From positions 52,862-116,861 of the forward strand of contig CAYVRP010000006.1 of assembly GCA_964454025.1 (NCBI GenBank): a stretch of DNA of 64,000 nt. The letters run 5' to 3'. A program made the position numbers and the translations under genes. The stretch's first letter is position 1; every line of letters starts with the position of its first letter. Of the stretch, positions 33,658 through 41,982 are shown piece by piece. This stretch comes from JAFGBI01 sp964454025 (GTDB lineage: Bacteria; Myxococcota_A; Polyangia; Polyangiales; Polyangiaceae). The notes beneath the pieces were generated by a model. That model was not told the DNA's origin. It was given only the letters and a program-made list of their open reading frames with translations, and ran no database searches.

Positions 33658-34923
33658 TCAGGCGTCCGTGACCACCTCCCAGAACGTCGTGTAGGGCCGG
33701 CTGCGCTGGCGCTCGAGGAGGCGCGCCAGCGGCTGGACGAGGGTGGTGGTCCGGTGTCCGGCGAGCTGAGCGGGGTGAGCGCGACCCTGGTCGAGGTACG
33801 CGCGCACGAAGACGGCGTCACTCCGGGCCGGCAGGCCCGCGACGTTCTCGATCCAGCGCGGCCAGCGGTCGGGATCGAACAGGTACTGTTCCACGTTGGA
33901 GACGTAGAAGGTGGCCACCGGGAGGTGGTAGGCGCGAAGCTCCGCGGCGATCCCCGCCAGCGCCTTCCGCCCGGCGAAATCGCCCACCACCGGGATGACC
34001 CGGTTCGCTCGCTCGAGGTCACGGACGCGCGCGAACGCCGCGTGGGTGCCCAGGAAGCCCGTGGCCTCGCCCGCGGTGTCCCGGGTCGTCAGGAGCTCCC
34101 GCAGCGAGGGGTACCTCCGTCCGCTGGGCTCGTGGAGCGTGAAGCGCAGCTCGAGCTGCCCCTGATAGAAGAGCTGGTGGATCGCCGCCAGGCGCGTCCG
34201 GTCCGCCTCCGAGAGGGGAAGTCCCAGCTCGCGCGTCAAGAACGTCCAGGCAGCGCCGTGGATGGTGGCCTGGTGGTGTGGATCCGGCGCTTGCTGCGTG
34301 GCGTGTGCCAGCACCGCCTCCACGGCTCCCGCGGCCTCGGGGTCGCCGGCGGCGACGTAGGGGCGCCCGAGGAGCAGGGCGACGAACTCGGCGCGCGAGC
34401 CCGCGCGCTCGAAGAGCGCGCGATAGAGCAGGTGCAGCAGCGCGTTGTCGCGGCGGATATCGACCACGAACGCGAGCTGGGGCGCCGTGAGCGCGATGTA
34501 GGTGAGATTCTGCTCGGGCCCCACGCCGACGTAGGCGCCGCCGCCGGGCCGCGCAGCGAGGATCGGGGCGACCTGCAGGTAGCTCGTCTCGTTCGAGACG
34601 GTGTTGTCGCTGAGGAAGTGCTCACCGGGCTCGGAGAGATCGCGGAAGAGTCGCGCGAGCTCGGTGGCCGGCAGCGGCGCCGGGGCGACAGCGGCGCTGG
34701 TGGCCGGCGTCGCGGCCGAGGCGCCAGCGGACGCGGGAGCGCCCCTCGGCCCGACAGTCGATCGACGAGGCGCTGCCGACGACGGCCCGGGCGTCACGGT
34801 CGCGCTGGCAGCCGTGCCGGTGTCCCCGCCCGGGGCGGCCGCGCGAGGGTCGCATCCCAGCGCGGCGGCGAGCGCGGTCAGGGCGAGCAAGAAGGAGGGA
34901 CGAGCCGGCTCCCGCACGGTCAC
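33658..34923 (-). CDS. LIC10091-like lipoprotein
   Basis: Predicted lipoprotein of 421 aa: hydrophobic leader ending in AAALGC, a 65-residue Ala/Ser/Pro linker, then a conserved domain beginning FLSDNTVSNETSYLQVAP, continuing with GGGAYVGVGPEQNLTYIAL and LAFVVDIRRDN, and later VATFYVSNVEQYLF. This pattern is one I associate with the LIC10091 family of Leptospira, which has an S-adenosylmethionine-methyltransferase-like fold without proven activity. Family assignment is from memory of the motif and moderately sure; the function is unknown. The start is GTG at 34923. Confidence 0.65.
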   Translation of the reverse strand: MTVREPARPSFLLALTALAAALGCDPRAAAPGGDTGTAASATVTPGPSSAAPRRSTVGPRGAPASAGASAATPATSAAVAPAPLPATELARLFRDLSEPGEHFLSDNTVSNETSYLQVAPILAARPGGGAYVGVGPEQNLTYIALTAPQLAFVVDIRRDNALLHLLYRALFERAGSRAEFVALLLGRPYVAAGDPEAAGAVEAVLAHATQQAPDPHHQATIHGAAWTFLTRELGLPLSEADRTRLAAIHQLFYQGQLELRFTLHEPSGRRYPSLRELLTTRDTAGEATGFLGTHAAFARVRDLERANRVIPVVGDFAGRKALAGIAAELRAYHLPVATFYVSNVEQYLFDPDRWPRWIENVAGLPARSDAVFVRAYLDQGRAHPAQLAGHRTTTLVQPLARLLERQRSRPYTTFWEVVTDA

Positions 34924-34984
34924 CGAACCCTGGAACGCCGCCGCCGACGCCGGGATTCCGCGGAGCGCGCGGGACGGCGGGACG

Positions 34985-35392
34985 TCAAGTGACGCCGCGG
35001 GAGGCGAAGAAGGGGACGAAGTCCCGGTCGGCCGAGAGGATGTGCTTGACGAGCCAATCGCGCAGGAAGCGCATCACCTCGAGCGTCACCGCGGTGTTGC
35101 CGGCGTCGAAGTCCGCCTTGAGGTCGATCACGCGTTCGGCCAGGTGTCGGTGCTCGTCACGGTGCGCGGCCTCCGCCGGGTAGCCGTGCTCCTGGAAGAA
35201 GGCCTCCTCGGTGGCGAAATGCGCCTTGGTGCAGTCCACCAGCTCCGCGAAGATGCGGCTCATGTCCGCCGTCGCGCGGTGCTCGAGCATCGCGACGTGA
35301 AGCTCATTGATGAGGCTCACGAGCTTCCGGTGTTGCTCGTCGATGGTCGCGATTCCAACCGAGAGCTCGTCGGTCCATTCGATCAGCGCCAC
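34985..35392 (-). CDS. Bacteriohemerythrin
   Basis: Di-iron oxygen-binding protein of 135 aa, a four-helix bundle. Iron ligands are all visible: DEQH near residue 21, HFATEEAFF (His and Glu), the HRDEHRH region, and HILSADRDF (His and Asp) near the C-terminus. Typical roles are O2 or NO storage or sensing. The GTG at 35392 gives the standard start (ALIEWTDELSVGI). It stands alone, with no attached signalling domain. Confidence 0.93.
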   Translation of the reverse strand: MALIEWTDELSVGIATIDEQHRKLVSLINELHVAMLEHRATADMSRIFAELVDCTKAHFATEEAFFQEHGYPAEAAHRDEHRHLAERVIDLKADFDAGNTAVTLEVMRFLRDWLVKHILSADRDFVPFFASRGVT

Positions 35393-35610
35393 GGCTTCGC
35401 ACTCCCGGGTTCGCCGCGCCCTTCGCCGCGGCTCGATCGTCGTATAGCCGCGGCGGCTCAGGAGGGAAGCCCGGAGCGCCGCTCGGCGCCGATCGGCCCG
35501 AGGGCCCAGGTGCGCCCCCGCCGAGCGCGCCCCTCCCCGCGGGCGACCGCCTCCCGTTCGCCCGCGCACGGCGGCGAGGCGGCGCTCCGGGAGGAAGGCC
35601 CCGCGCCACG

Positions 35611-35808
35611 CTAGTCGCCGCTCTCGCCCTTGCCCTCGGCGAGCTCGATCAGGGTGGAGAGCGCCTCGATCTCGCGCTTCACCTTGAGCTCCTGCTGGCG
35701 CAGGCTCTTGATGGACGCCTCGAGCTTGCGCTGCTCGACCTCGACCTCCCGGAGGGATTCCTTGAGCCTGTCGCGCTCGGTCCTGAGGGTTTCCACGTCG
35801 ATGGCCAC
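35611..35808 (-). CDS. Small coiled-coil protein
   Basis: A 65-residue, almost entirely helical protein with heptad spacing (ETLRTERDRLKESLREVEVE, RKLEASIKSLRQQELKVKRE, IEALSTLIELAEG). The GTG start at 35808 is fixed by a GGAGG at 5 nt. It resembles small coiled-coil proteins of unknown function; it could oligomerise or act as an adaptor. Not part of a clear operon: the next gene downstream (hemerythrin) is 218 bp away. Confidence 0.7.
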   Translation of the reverse strand: MAIDVETLRTERDRLKESLREVEVEQRKLEASIKSLRQQELKVKREIEALSTLIELAEGKGESGD

Positions 35809-38593
35809 GCTGCCTCCTGCTCCAAGCGTCCGGCGAACCCGGTTTCGACGACGAGCGGCGCAGCGGCGCGCCAGCGCGTCGTGCCGCGCGTGGGCGAGCG
35901 TAGGCGACAGTCGCACGGACGGCAACCGGGCGGCCTGCGCGGCTCCTGGCCCTGACTCGCGCGGGGGGCGCTCCGCCCGCGACTGGGGGCTCGCGCTCAC
36001 GCCCTCCGTTCGATCCGGACGAAGACCACCCTGCTGCCCGTGCGTGCCGGGCGCCCCACGCCGTTGGCGACTTCGCGTCCGCCGCGGCGGACGGGCGGTG
36101 ACGCGCGACCCCGGGGGGGAGCAGGCGCACCTCCCGTCGCGCCTCCCCACCCGGCGGCATACGCGCGGGATCCGGCGCTCGGGGCGACGCTCGCGAGGCG
36201 GAGTTCGCCCGGTGTTCCGCCGCCGCGACCGCGCTCGGACAGGGAACGGAAGCCGCAATGGGAACGGTGATATGCCAATCTCTCGAAATCCGAGAGTGCC
36301 ATTCTAGGTGCCGTGCCCTGGACTGACCCTCCGGGGCGGGGGCCCGCGTCGCGCCCGGCCCCGTGCGGCCCGAGTCCCCCGAATAAACCCGCGGTTGGGG
36401 CCGTTCTGGGGATAACCTGCGTGGTTGTCGGATGCCCGCCAGCGGGGCCGCCTGTGGATAATATTTCTCTCTCGCAAACCCTTTTTCGCTTGCCAAAAGT
36501 CGCGCCTTGGCCCATAACTGTGGGTGGAAGTTCGCGGTACATCTACCGGCGGGCATCCAGGACGCAGAAGTTGCACGGGGCGCAGCGCGGGCGGCGCCGA
36601 ACCCGAGGTAACTCGGGGCGGGCTGTTCGCGCCGTTCGTGGGCGGGGTTCGACCCGTCAAGGTCGGATTCTGGCACGAGCGAAAAGATGCGTGTCCCGCG
36701 CTCGCCTTCGAGTGAGCGCGGGCGGTCTGGCGGGAGCTGCACCCCGTCGGATCCCCGGGCAATGGAAAGCACCCCGGTCTTCGGCACTGTCGGCGCCATT
36801 CGCGTGGTCCGGCAATCCGTCGGGGACCTAGGTCGGTTCGTTGACGTCCGGTATCCAGACGGGCGAAGGCGGGGCGGCGACGAACGGGGTGCTCGGGGAT
36901 CCGGGAGTGGGCCTCTGCACCGCTGCGTGCATGCTGGCTCCGGGGTCACTCGGTCCGCGCGTGAGGCGCCCTGACGGGTGCTGGTCGTGGCTTGGGCCAC
37001 GGACACGCGCGGCTCACGGCGGGCGGGTCCTCACGGTCCCGTCCGCAGCGAATCGCGGCCAACGCGGTGCGTGTGAGGTCTTGGGCCCCGATCGGTGTGC
37101 CTCGGAATCCAACTTGGTTGCAGAAGCCATCGAGCGACGCTCGGCTCAGAGAAGCCACCTCGGTTGCGGCCGCGGTGGGGGACGGGGGCCTAGCTACCGT
37201 CGGGAGACCGACATGGGCGAACGGCGTTGCCAGGGCGAGACATCGGAGACGATGTCGAACCCAGCCGGCTCGAGGAGAGCCGCTCGGTGGTGGAAGGCGT
37301 CTCGGGCCGTGGCAGCCGTCAGCCTTCACGGGTGGGCGGTGCAAGCGGTCTAGGTGGCCCGGATCGCAGGAGTGGTCCTCTCGTTTCGGGTCGCGACGGA
37401 GACGTCAGAGCTGCGGCCGGATGCCCACCCAGGTTGGCGAACAGGCGGCCGAAGTGGGGTCCGAGCCGGGCGAAGTGAGGCGCGCGGCGTGAACGGCGTG
37501 CTTCGCGGCGAGCGATCGCCGCAGCCAGGTGGAGCCGAGGTGCTCGTCTCTGAAATGTGGATCGCAGGTGTCGACCGGACACATCCACGGTGACGCATCG
37601 CGAGTAGCAGGAGCCGTACCCGCCACGGTGAGCTTGGGCCTTGAGGTCCGAGAGCGCCGACGCGACGGGGGCGGTTTCTGGGAAGCGAACGGTGGTTCGG
37701 CGGGCTTGGCGGCCCGTGCGTCAGCGTCGCCTGGCGTCGTCGGATCGAGGGTTCCTTTGACGGGGTGCCCCTGACGAGGCGGCGTGAGAGGGTGTGCCAG
37801 CGTTTCGCCGAGAGCCCAAATCCCTGGGCGGAGCGTGGTGGTCGCGGGTCCTCTCGCGATTTCGTGTACGGCACCAGGCGCTTCTGGACGTCTCGACGGT
37901 AAGCCTCCCTTAACCGGGACTTGCCCGCGGGCGTCCGGCGCTCGTGGTCAAGGAAGGCACAGGCCGGCCTGCGCTGGTCGCAGCGGTCTGGGTCCTCCAA
38001 GCTGGCCGTTCGAAGCTGGTTTTCGGGCGGACGGTGCCATGGGATGCTCCAGCGAAGCGTCAGAGGCATGAACCATCCGGGAAAGACCCATCCAGCCGGT
38101 GAGGCGCGGTGGGTCCGGGCCAGTCGGCACCGCGTGAGCGGCGCCGCAGAGCACCTCGGATTGGAGCTCGCCGAAGCTGGCAGGGCCAACGACCCTGTCA
38201 CCCGAGCTCGGTCGGTCCAGCGCGAACTGCGCGGCCGTGACTTCGGGGATCCACATTGGGATGATGATGCCGCAGGCGCCGTTGCAACGGCCCCTGCGGG
38301 GTCGGTGACATCGAGCAGCGATCGAGGGACGTGCGACGTCCACCACCGACAGGTGACCTTCCCCAACGGCGATCCGGGCGACCGGCTCGCCGTTGGTCAT
38401 TTTGTGGCTCGCCGCTTCGGGTCCAGGGGGCCGTGAGGCGCCCGCCGCGCCTGTGCGCTCGGCGGGGCGCCGTCGCGATGCGAGCGGCGAGCCTGGGCTC
38501 CCGAGTCTGGAAGCCCGGCCGCTGCATTTCGTCCTCTTCTCACCCCTCGGGGTGATGCGGACGGCCGGATGCTTCCGGCAGAGTGCTCAGGTC
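35809..38593. other. 2.8-kb gene-poor, lower-GC region
   Basis: No ORF in any frame shows recognisable domains or the strong third-position GC bias of its neighbours; the long open frames here are by-products of low A/T content. GC falls to about 55-60 percent around 36421-36540. It contains a 6-bp stem-loop (CTCTCG-AAATC-CGAGAG, 36280-36296) and two DnaA-box-like sites. It may be decayed coding sequence, an unrecognised RNA gene, or a replication/segregation site. Nothing resembling tRNA, rRNA, tmRNA or RNase P RNA was found. Confidence 0.6.
36407..36461 (+). promoter_or_regulatory. Two DnaA-box-like sites
   Basis: TGTGGATAA at 36453-36461 is a perfect complement of the consensus DnaA box TTATCCACA; TGGGGATAA at 36407-36415 differs at one base. 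Both have the same orientation, 46 bp apart, beside an A/T-rich stretch (ATATTTCTCTCTCGC). They might bind DnaA; neither dnaA nor other origin-linked genes are in the window. Confidence 0.3.
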
Positions 38594-39199
38594 ATGGTGC
38601 CGCGCGCCCGTGTCCCGGCCTGCTGCATGACCTCGGGGGAGATCGCCCGGTTGGTCTGCGTTGACCTGAAGACCATCCACAATTGGGTACGGCACGGGCA
38701 CCTCCGGGGCCGGCGGACGAAGGGACGCCACCTCCGGTTCCACCGGACGGAAGTGGTGCGGTTCATGCGGCGGTTCGGCTACGCCGTGCCCGAGTCGCTC
38801 GGCGCTGCCGTGCCGCGCGTGCTGATCGTGGGGGGCCCGGCGGTGTCCGGGGTGGGGCGCGCCCTGCACGAGTACGTCGACGTCGAGCGTCACGACGGGC
38901 TGTTCGACGCGGCGCTCGTCGTCGCCGCGGGAGACTACGAGGTGCTCGTGCTCGACGCCGACCTCTTCGGGATCAAGCACGTGATCGATCTGGTGACCGC
39001 GCTCCGGAGGCGGCCGGTGACGCAGGGGGTCGCCATCATCGCCCTTAGCAGGGTCGCCGAGCACCGCGCGCAGTTTCTGGAGGCCGGGGGGGACACGGCC
39101 ATCTCCACGCCAGCCGAGCTCGGCGCCGCCGTGCGCTGGGTGACCGGAGCGTCAGTGCCGCCGGCGCCGGCGCCGATGGCGAACGCAGCCGGGGCGTGA
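38594..39199 (+). CDS. HTH (MerR/excisionase-like) DNA-binding protein with pseudo-receiver domain (paralogue)
   Basis: Second copy of the regulator type at 23-670; 201 aa. Its DNA-binding domain (KTIHNWVRHGHLRGRRT, then RFHRTEVVRFMRR) is about 60 percent identical by eye to the first. The receiver-like half keeps strand LVLDADLFG and ALRRRPVTQGVAIIALS, but the phosphorylation-site Lys is lost (GGDTAISTP) and the early acidic pair is missing. ATG 38594 is chosen; 38627 (MTSGEIARL) and 38555 are alternatives. It lies at the edge of the 2.8-kb gene-poor region, on the opposite strand from the genes that follow it. Confidence 0.8.
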   Translation: MVPRARVPACCMTSGEIARLVCVDLKTIHNWVRHGHLRGRRTKGRHLRFHRTEVVRFMRRFGYAVPESLGAAVPRVLIVGGPAVSGVGRALHEYVDVERHDGLFDAALVVAAGDYEVLVLDADLFGIKHVIDLVTALRRRPVTQGVAIIALSRVAEHRAQFLEAGGDTAISTPAELGAAVRWVTGASVPPAPAPMANAAGA

Positions 39200-39218
39200 G
39201 GGGCAGGGCGGCGCGCGG

Positions 39219-39635
39219 TCAGCGGCGTCGGCCTGCCTTCGGCCTGTGGTCCTCCGCGGTCTCGGCCGAGGCCTCGGGTACCAGCGCCCCGCGCCGGTCC
39301 ACCACGAAGACCAGCCGACGCACCCACCGCGGGGCGAGGCGCGCCTCGCGCTGCAGGTGCTCCAGCGGGTCGCGACGGCGGAGGGGCGCGGGGCGTGAAT
39401 CGACGCGCATCAGCCGTGAGCCTGGAGCCAGCGCGAGGTCAATCACGCGCTCCCAGACCGTTCCCGGCGCTGGCTCGAGGACCGTGACCGACGCGCCTGG
39501 CGAGCCGCTCGCAGGTCGCCAGCCGCTGCCCTCCCGGATGAGCCAGGTGGTGCGCTCGTGCCCGCGGGCGACCACCACCTCCCGCTCCGTCACCGCCACG
39601 GTGACGAGCGCCGGACCAGCGGGCGGTCGCGTCAC
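39219..39635 (-). CDS. Hypothetical protein downstream of NUDIX hydrolase
   Basis: A 138-residue basic protein with a beta-rich first half (VTVAVTEREVVVARGHERTTW, SVTVLEPAPGTVWERVIDLAL) and an Arg-rich second half. No family recognised. GTG start; 46 bp after the NUDIX gene on the same strand, so probably co-transcribed. Coding character is reasonable but not decisive. Confidence 0.5.
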   Translation of the reverse strand: MTRPPAGPALVTVAVTEREVVVARGHERTTWLIREGSGWRPASGSPGASVTVLEPAPGTVWERVIDLALAPGSRLMRVDSRPAPLRRRDPLEHLQREARLAPRWVRRLVFVVDRRGALVPEASAETAEDHRPKAGRRR

Positions 39636-39681
39636 GGCGCCCAGCGTACGTCCGCCCGCGTCGCTCCACCAGCGCTGGCGG

Positions 39682-40173
39682 TCATTCCCACCAGGCTGGT
39701 TGCTCGCCGACGTGGAGCACGAAGTCGGTCATGCCGTGCGCCAGCGGGCTCGGCAGGTCGCCGGGGGAGAACAGCCCCACCTCCCGGATCTCGGCCGGGT
39801 TCTCCGTCGGGCGCAGGGGCGCCGTCACCTCCGCGGTGACCACCACCGTCACCGCGTGAAACCGCAGGTCGCGATCCGGGTCCGAGTACACGCCGACGAC
39901 GTCACCCAGGCGGCGCACCTCGACGCCCGCCTCCTCGCGGAGCTCGCGGACAATCGCGGTGCGGAACGTCTCGCCCCATTCGAGGGTGCCGCCAGGGAGC
40001 GCCCAGTCCCCCGTGTCCGCGCGTCGGACCAGCACCCAGCGCCCGTCCGGCACCCGCGCCACCGCTACGATCCCCGCGACCGGACGTCGCAGCAGGTGGC
40101 GGGCGGCCTCCTTGACGATCCCCCAGAGTCCTCTCGGTACTCGCACCCGACGCTCCCGTGGCGACGCTCGCAC
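39682..40173 (-). CDS. NUDIX hydrolase
   Basis: Pyrophosphohydrolase of 163 aa with a perfect NUDIX box GX5EX7REUXEEXGU: GTLEWGE followed by TFRTAIVRELREEAGV. The Glu residues bind the catalytic metal. Family members hydrolyse nucleoside diphosphates linked to another moiety; the substrate is not predictable here. The fold starts at PVAGIVAVARVPDGRWVLV after a 30-residue basic leader. GTG 40173 is taken as start; a GTG ten codons in (VRVPRGLWG) is also possible. Confidence 0.92.
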   Translation of the reverse strand: MRASPRERRVRVPRGLWGIVKEAARHLLRRPVAGIVAVARVPDGRWVLVRRADTGDWALPGGTLEWGETFRTAIVRELREEAGVEVRRLGDVVGVYSDPDRDLRFHAVTVVVTAEVTAPLRPTENPAEIREVGLFSPGDLPSPLAHGMTDFVLHVGEQPAWWE

Positions 40174-40276
40174 GTCGCCACATATCCGAGCTTTTCGCCC
40201 GGCGCGAGCCCCAAATCTCCGTCTCGGCCCGCCTGGGCCCGCGCGTCCGCGCCGGCGGCCAAGCTGATGGGGGATG

Positions 40277-40285
40277 TGCTAGCAA
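40277..40285 (+). promoter_or_regulatory. Weak extended -10 candidate TGCTAGCAA
   Basis: TGCTAGCAA, ending 6 nt before the GTG at 40292. It keeps the TGCTA core but lacks the final T of a -10 hexamer. Confidence 0.22.
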
Positions 40286-40291
40286 CCACCC

Positions 40292-41836
40292 GTGCTCCAC
40301 CGCGGTGCCTCCATCTTCCTGGCCCTCGCGCTCGGGGCCGCGGCCTGCGGCGAGCATCGGGATCCCCCGGGGGCCTCTCCCCCTCCATCCGGCTCGGTCC
40401 GCGTCGTCGCGGCACCCCTCGGCGCGGACGGCGCGGGGGGACCGGGGACACCTGGTTACGTCCCGGGCTCGCCTGACGACGCCTTGCCCTTCACCCCGAC
40501 CGGCGTACGGATCGCCAGCATCGCCTGGCGCACCTGGATCTACACGGACACGGGCCCCTCCCGCACCCGCTTCGGCTACTTGCGCGCCGGCGCGGTGGTC
40601 GATGCCCGTGGTCCGGCCATCGTGAACGAAGGGTGCGCGGGCGGCTGGTATCGCATCAACCCGCGCGGGTTCGTCTGCGTCGGCAAAGGGGCGACGCTGG
40701 ACGTGACGACGGACCCGATCGTGCGCTCGGTGCGGAGGCCACCGCAGCGTCGGGCCGGGCTGCCCTACCCCTACGTGATGGCGGGAGAGTCCCCGCCCTA
40801 CCGCTACTTCCGACTCCCCAGCGCCGCCGAGATGCGGTCCGTAGAGGGCGACGACCTCGACGGTCGCGCCGCGGCCTGGCGAGCCCGGCAGACCGCGCGG
40901 CAGGGCCTGGCCGCGCTCGGCGAAATCGGCTCGCCGCCGCCGTTCCTGTCGACCACGGCCCCGATCCAGAAGCCCTACGGCGTCGATTCGGGGCTGCACT
41001 ACACCGCGCACGCTGGGCGCGCCGCCCCCGGGAGCGGCTTCGCGCTCCTCGAGGTGTTCGCGTGGGAGGGGCGGGTGTTCGGGCTCACCACCAGCTTCGA
41101 TCTCATCCCGCTCGATCGCACCGAGGTCATCAAGCAGAGCCCGTTCCACGGGGTCGCGCTCGGGCCGGACGAGTCCTTGCCGGTCGGGATGGTCAAGGGA
41201 TATCGACTGAAGCGATCTTCGCTCGAGGGCGGTGAGCTGGTGGAGGCCGGGGAGTACGGCTACCGCGAATGGGTCAAGCTCGCCGGGGAGGCGGGGGGAG
41301 CCGGGGCGCAGGCTCTGAGGCCGACGACCGACAGCGGCTGGGTCGCCGTCAACGGGTTGCGACTGGTCGAGCCGAGGACGTCGTTCCCGAGCTTCGCCAC
41401 CGGTCGCAGGAAGTGGATCGACGTGTCGATCCGCGACCAGACGCTGGTGGCCTACGAGGGCCAGAAGCCGGTGTACGTCACCCTGGTCAGCACCGGTCGC
41501 GGGGGGCTCGGCGACCCCGAGAAGGTGGACGCCACCGTACGCGGCACCTTCATGATCCACACCAAGCACGTCAGCGCGACCATGGACGGGAACGAGGACA
41601 AGGCCGACTCCTACGCGCTCGAGGACGTCCCCTTCGTGCAGTACTTCCACAAGGGATACGCGCTCCACGGCGCCTACTGGCACGACGAGTTCGGCAAGAT
41701 CAGGAGCCACGGTTGCATCAACCTCGCTCCCCTCGACGCCGCGTGGCTGTTCGAGTGGACGGACCCCGTCGTCCCCCCCGGCTGGCATGGCGTCATCAAC
41801 AAGGACCGGGGCACCGTGGTTCTGGTGCGGGCCTGA
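40292..41836 (+). CDS. L,D-transpeptidase (YkuD) lipoprotein
   Basis: Envelope enzyme of 514 aa that forms 3-3 peptidoglycan crosslinks or attaches proteins to peptidoglycan. Lipobox region LGAAACGEH; a Pro/Gly-rich linker; an SH3-like or wall-binding region (WIYTDTGPSRTRFGYLRAG, GGWYRINPRGFVCVG); and a C-terminal YkuD domain with IDVSIRDQTLVAYEGQKPVYVTLVSTG, HGAYWHDEFG and the catalytic SHGCINL (Cys about 475). The start is GTG. A second gene with the same architecture lies at 49787-51367. Confidence 0.92.
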   Translation: MLHRGASIFLALALGAAACGEHRDPPGASPPPSGSVRVVAAPLGADGAGGPGTPGYVPGSPDDALPFTPTGVRIASIAWRTWIYTDTGPSRTRFGYLRAGAVVDARGPAIVNEGCAGGWYRINPRGFVCVGKGATLDVTTDPIVRSVRRPPQRRAGLPYPYVMAGESPPYRYFRLPSAAEMRSVEGDDLDGRAAAWRARQTARQGLAALGEIGSPPPFLSTTAPIQKPYGVDSGLHYTAHAGRAAPGSGFALLEVFAWEGRVFGLTTSFDLIPLDRTEVIKQSPFHGVALGPDESLPVGMVKGYRLKRSSLEGGELVEAGEYGYREWVKLAGEAGGAGAQALRPTTDSGWVAVNGLRLVEPRTSFPSFATGRRKWIDVSIRDQTLVAYEGQKPVYVTLVSTGRGGLGDPEKVDATVRGTFMIHTKHVSATMDGNEDKADSYALEDVPFVQYFHKGYALHGAYWHDEFGKIRSHGCINLAPLDAAWLFEWTDPVVPPGWHGVINKDRGTVVLVRA

Positions 41837-41982
41837 CGCCGAAGCCTCCCCTCGCTTTGTGGCGCGACACGGGGTAGACGTTCGCCGCCTCGAGCGTATC
41901 AAGGGCCCGGGCCCGGCGCTCGGAGTGGCGAAGGGGCAGCGTTCGCCGATAGCGGGTTGCTGACGATCAGTGAGGAGGCAAG

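Noticed and set aside
36407..36461. Chromosomal replication origin
   Set aside because: Two DnaA-like boxes are too few, and no dnaA, dnaN, gyrB, parA/parB or rpmH is present. Kept only as a possible binding site.
36640..36670. tRNA T-arm-like sequence (GGTTCGACC)
   Set aside because: The flanking bases do not pair as a T stem, and no acceptor stem, D arm or anticodon arm fits around it.
34985..37006. Open frame of 673 codons on the minus strand
   Set aside because: Only the last 135 codons encode the hemerythrin; the rest has no coding character and exists because stop codons are rare at this GC content.
37190..37330. Group II intron-like RNA segment (GACATGGGCGAACGGCG and neighbouring stems)
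   Set aside because: No domain V hairpin, no boundary sequences and no reverse transcriptase gene could be found in the 2.8-kb region.
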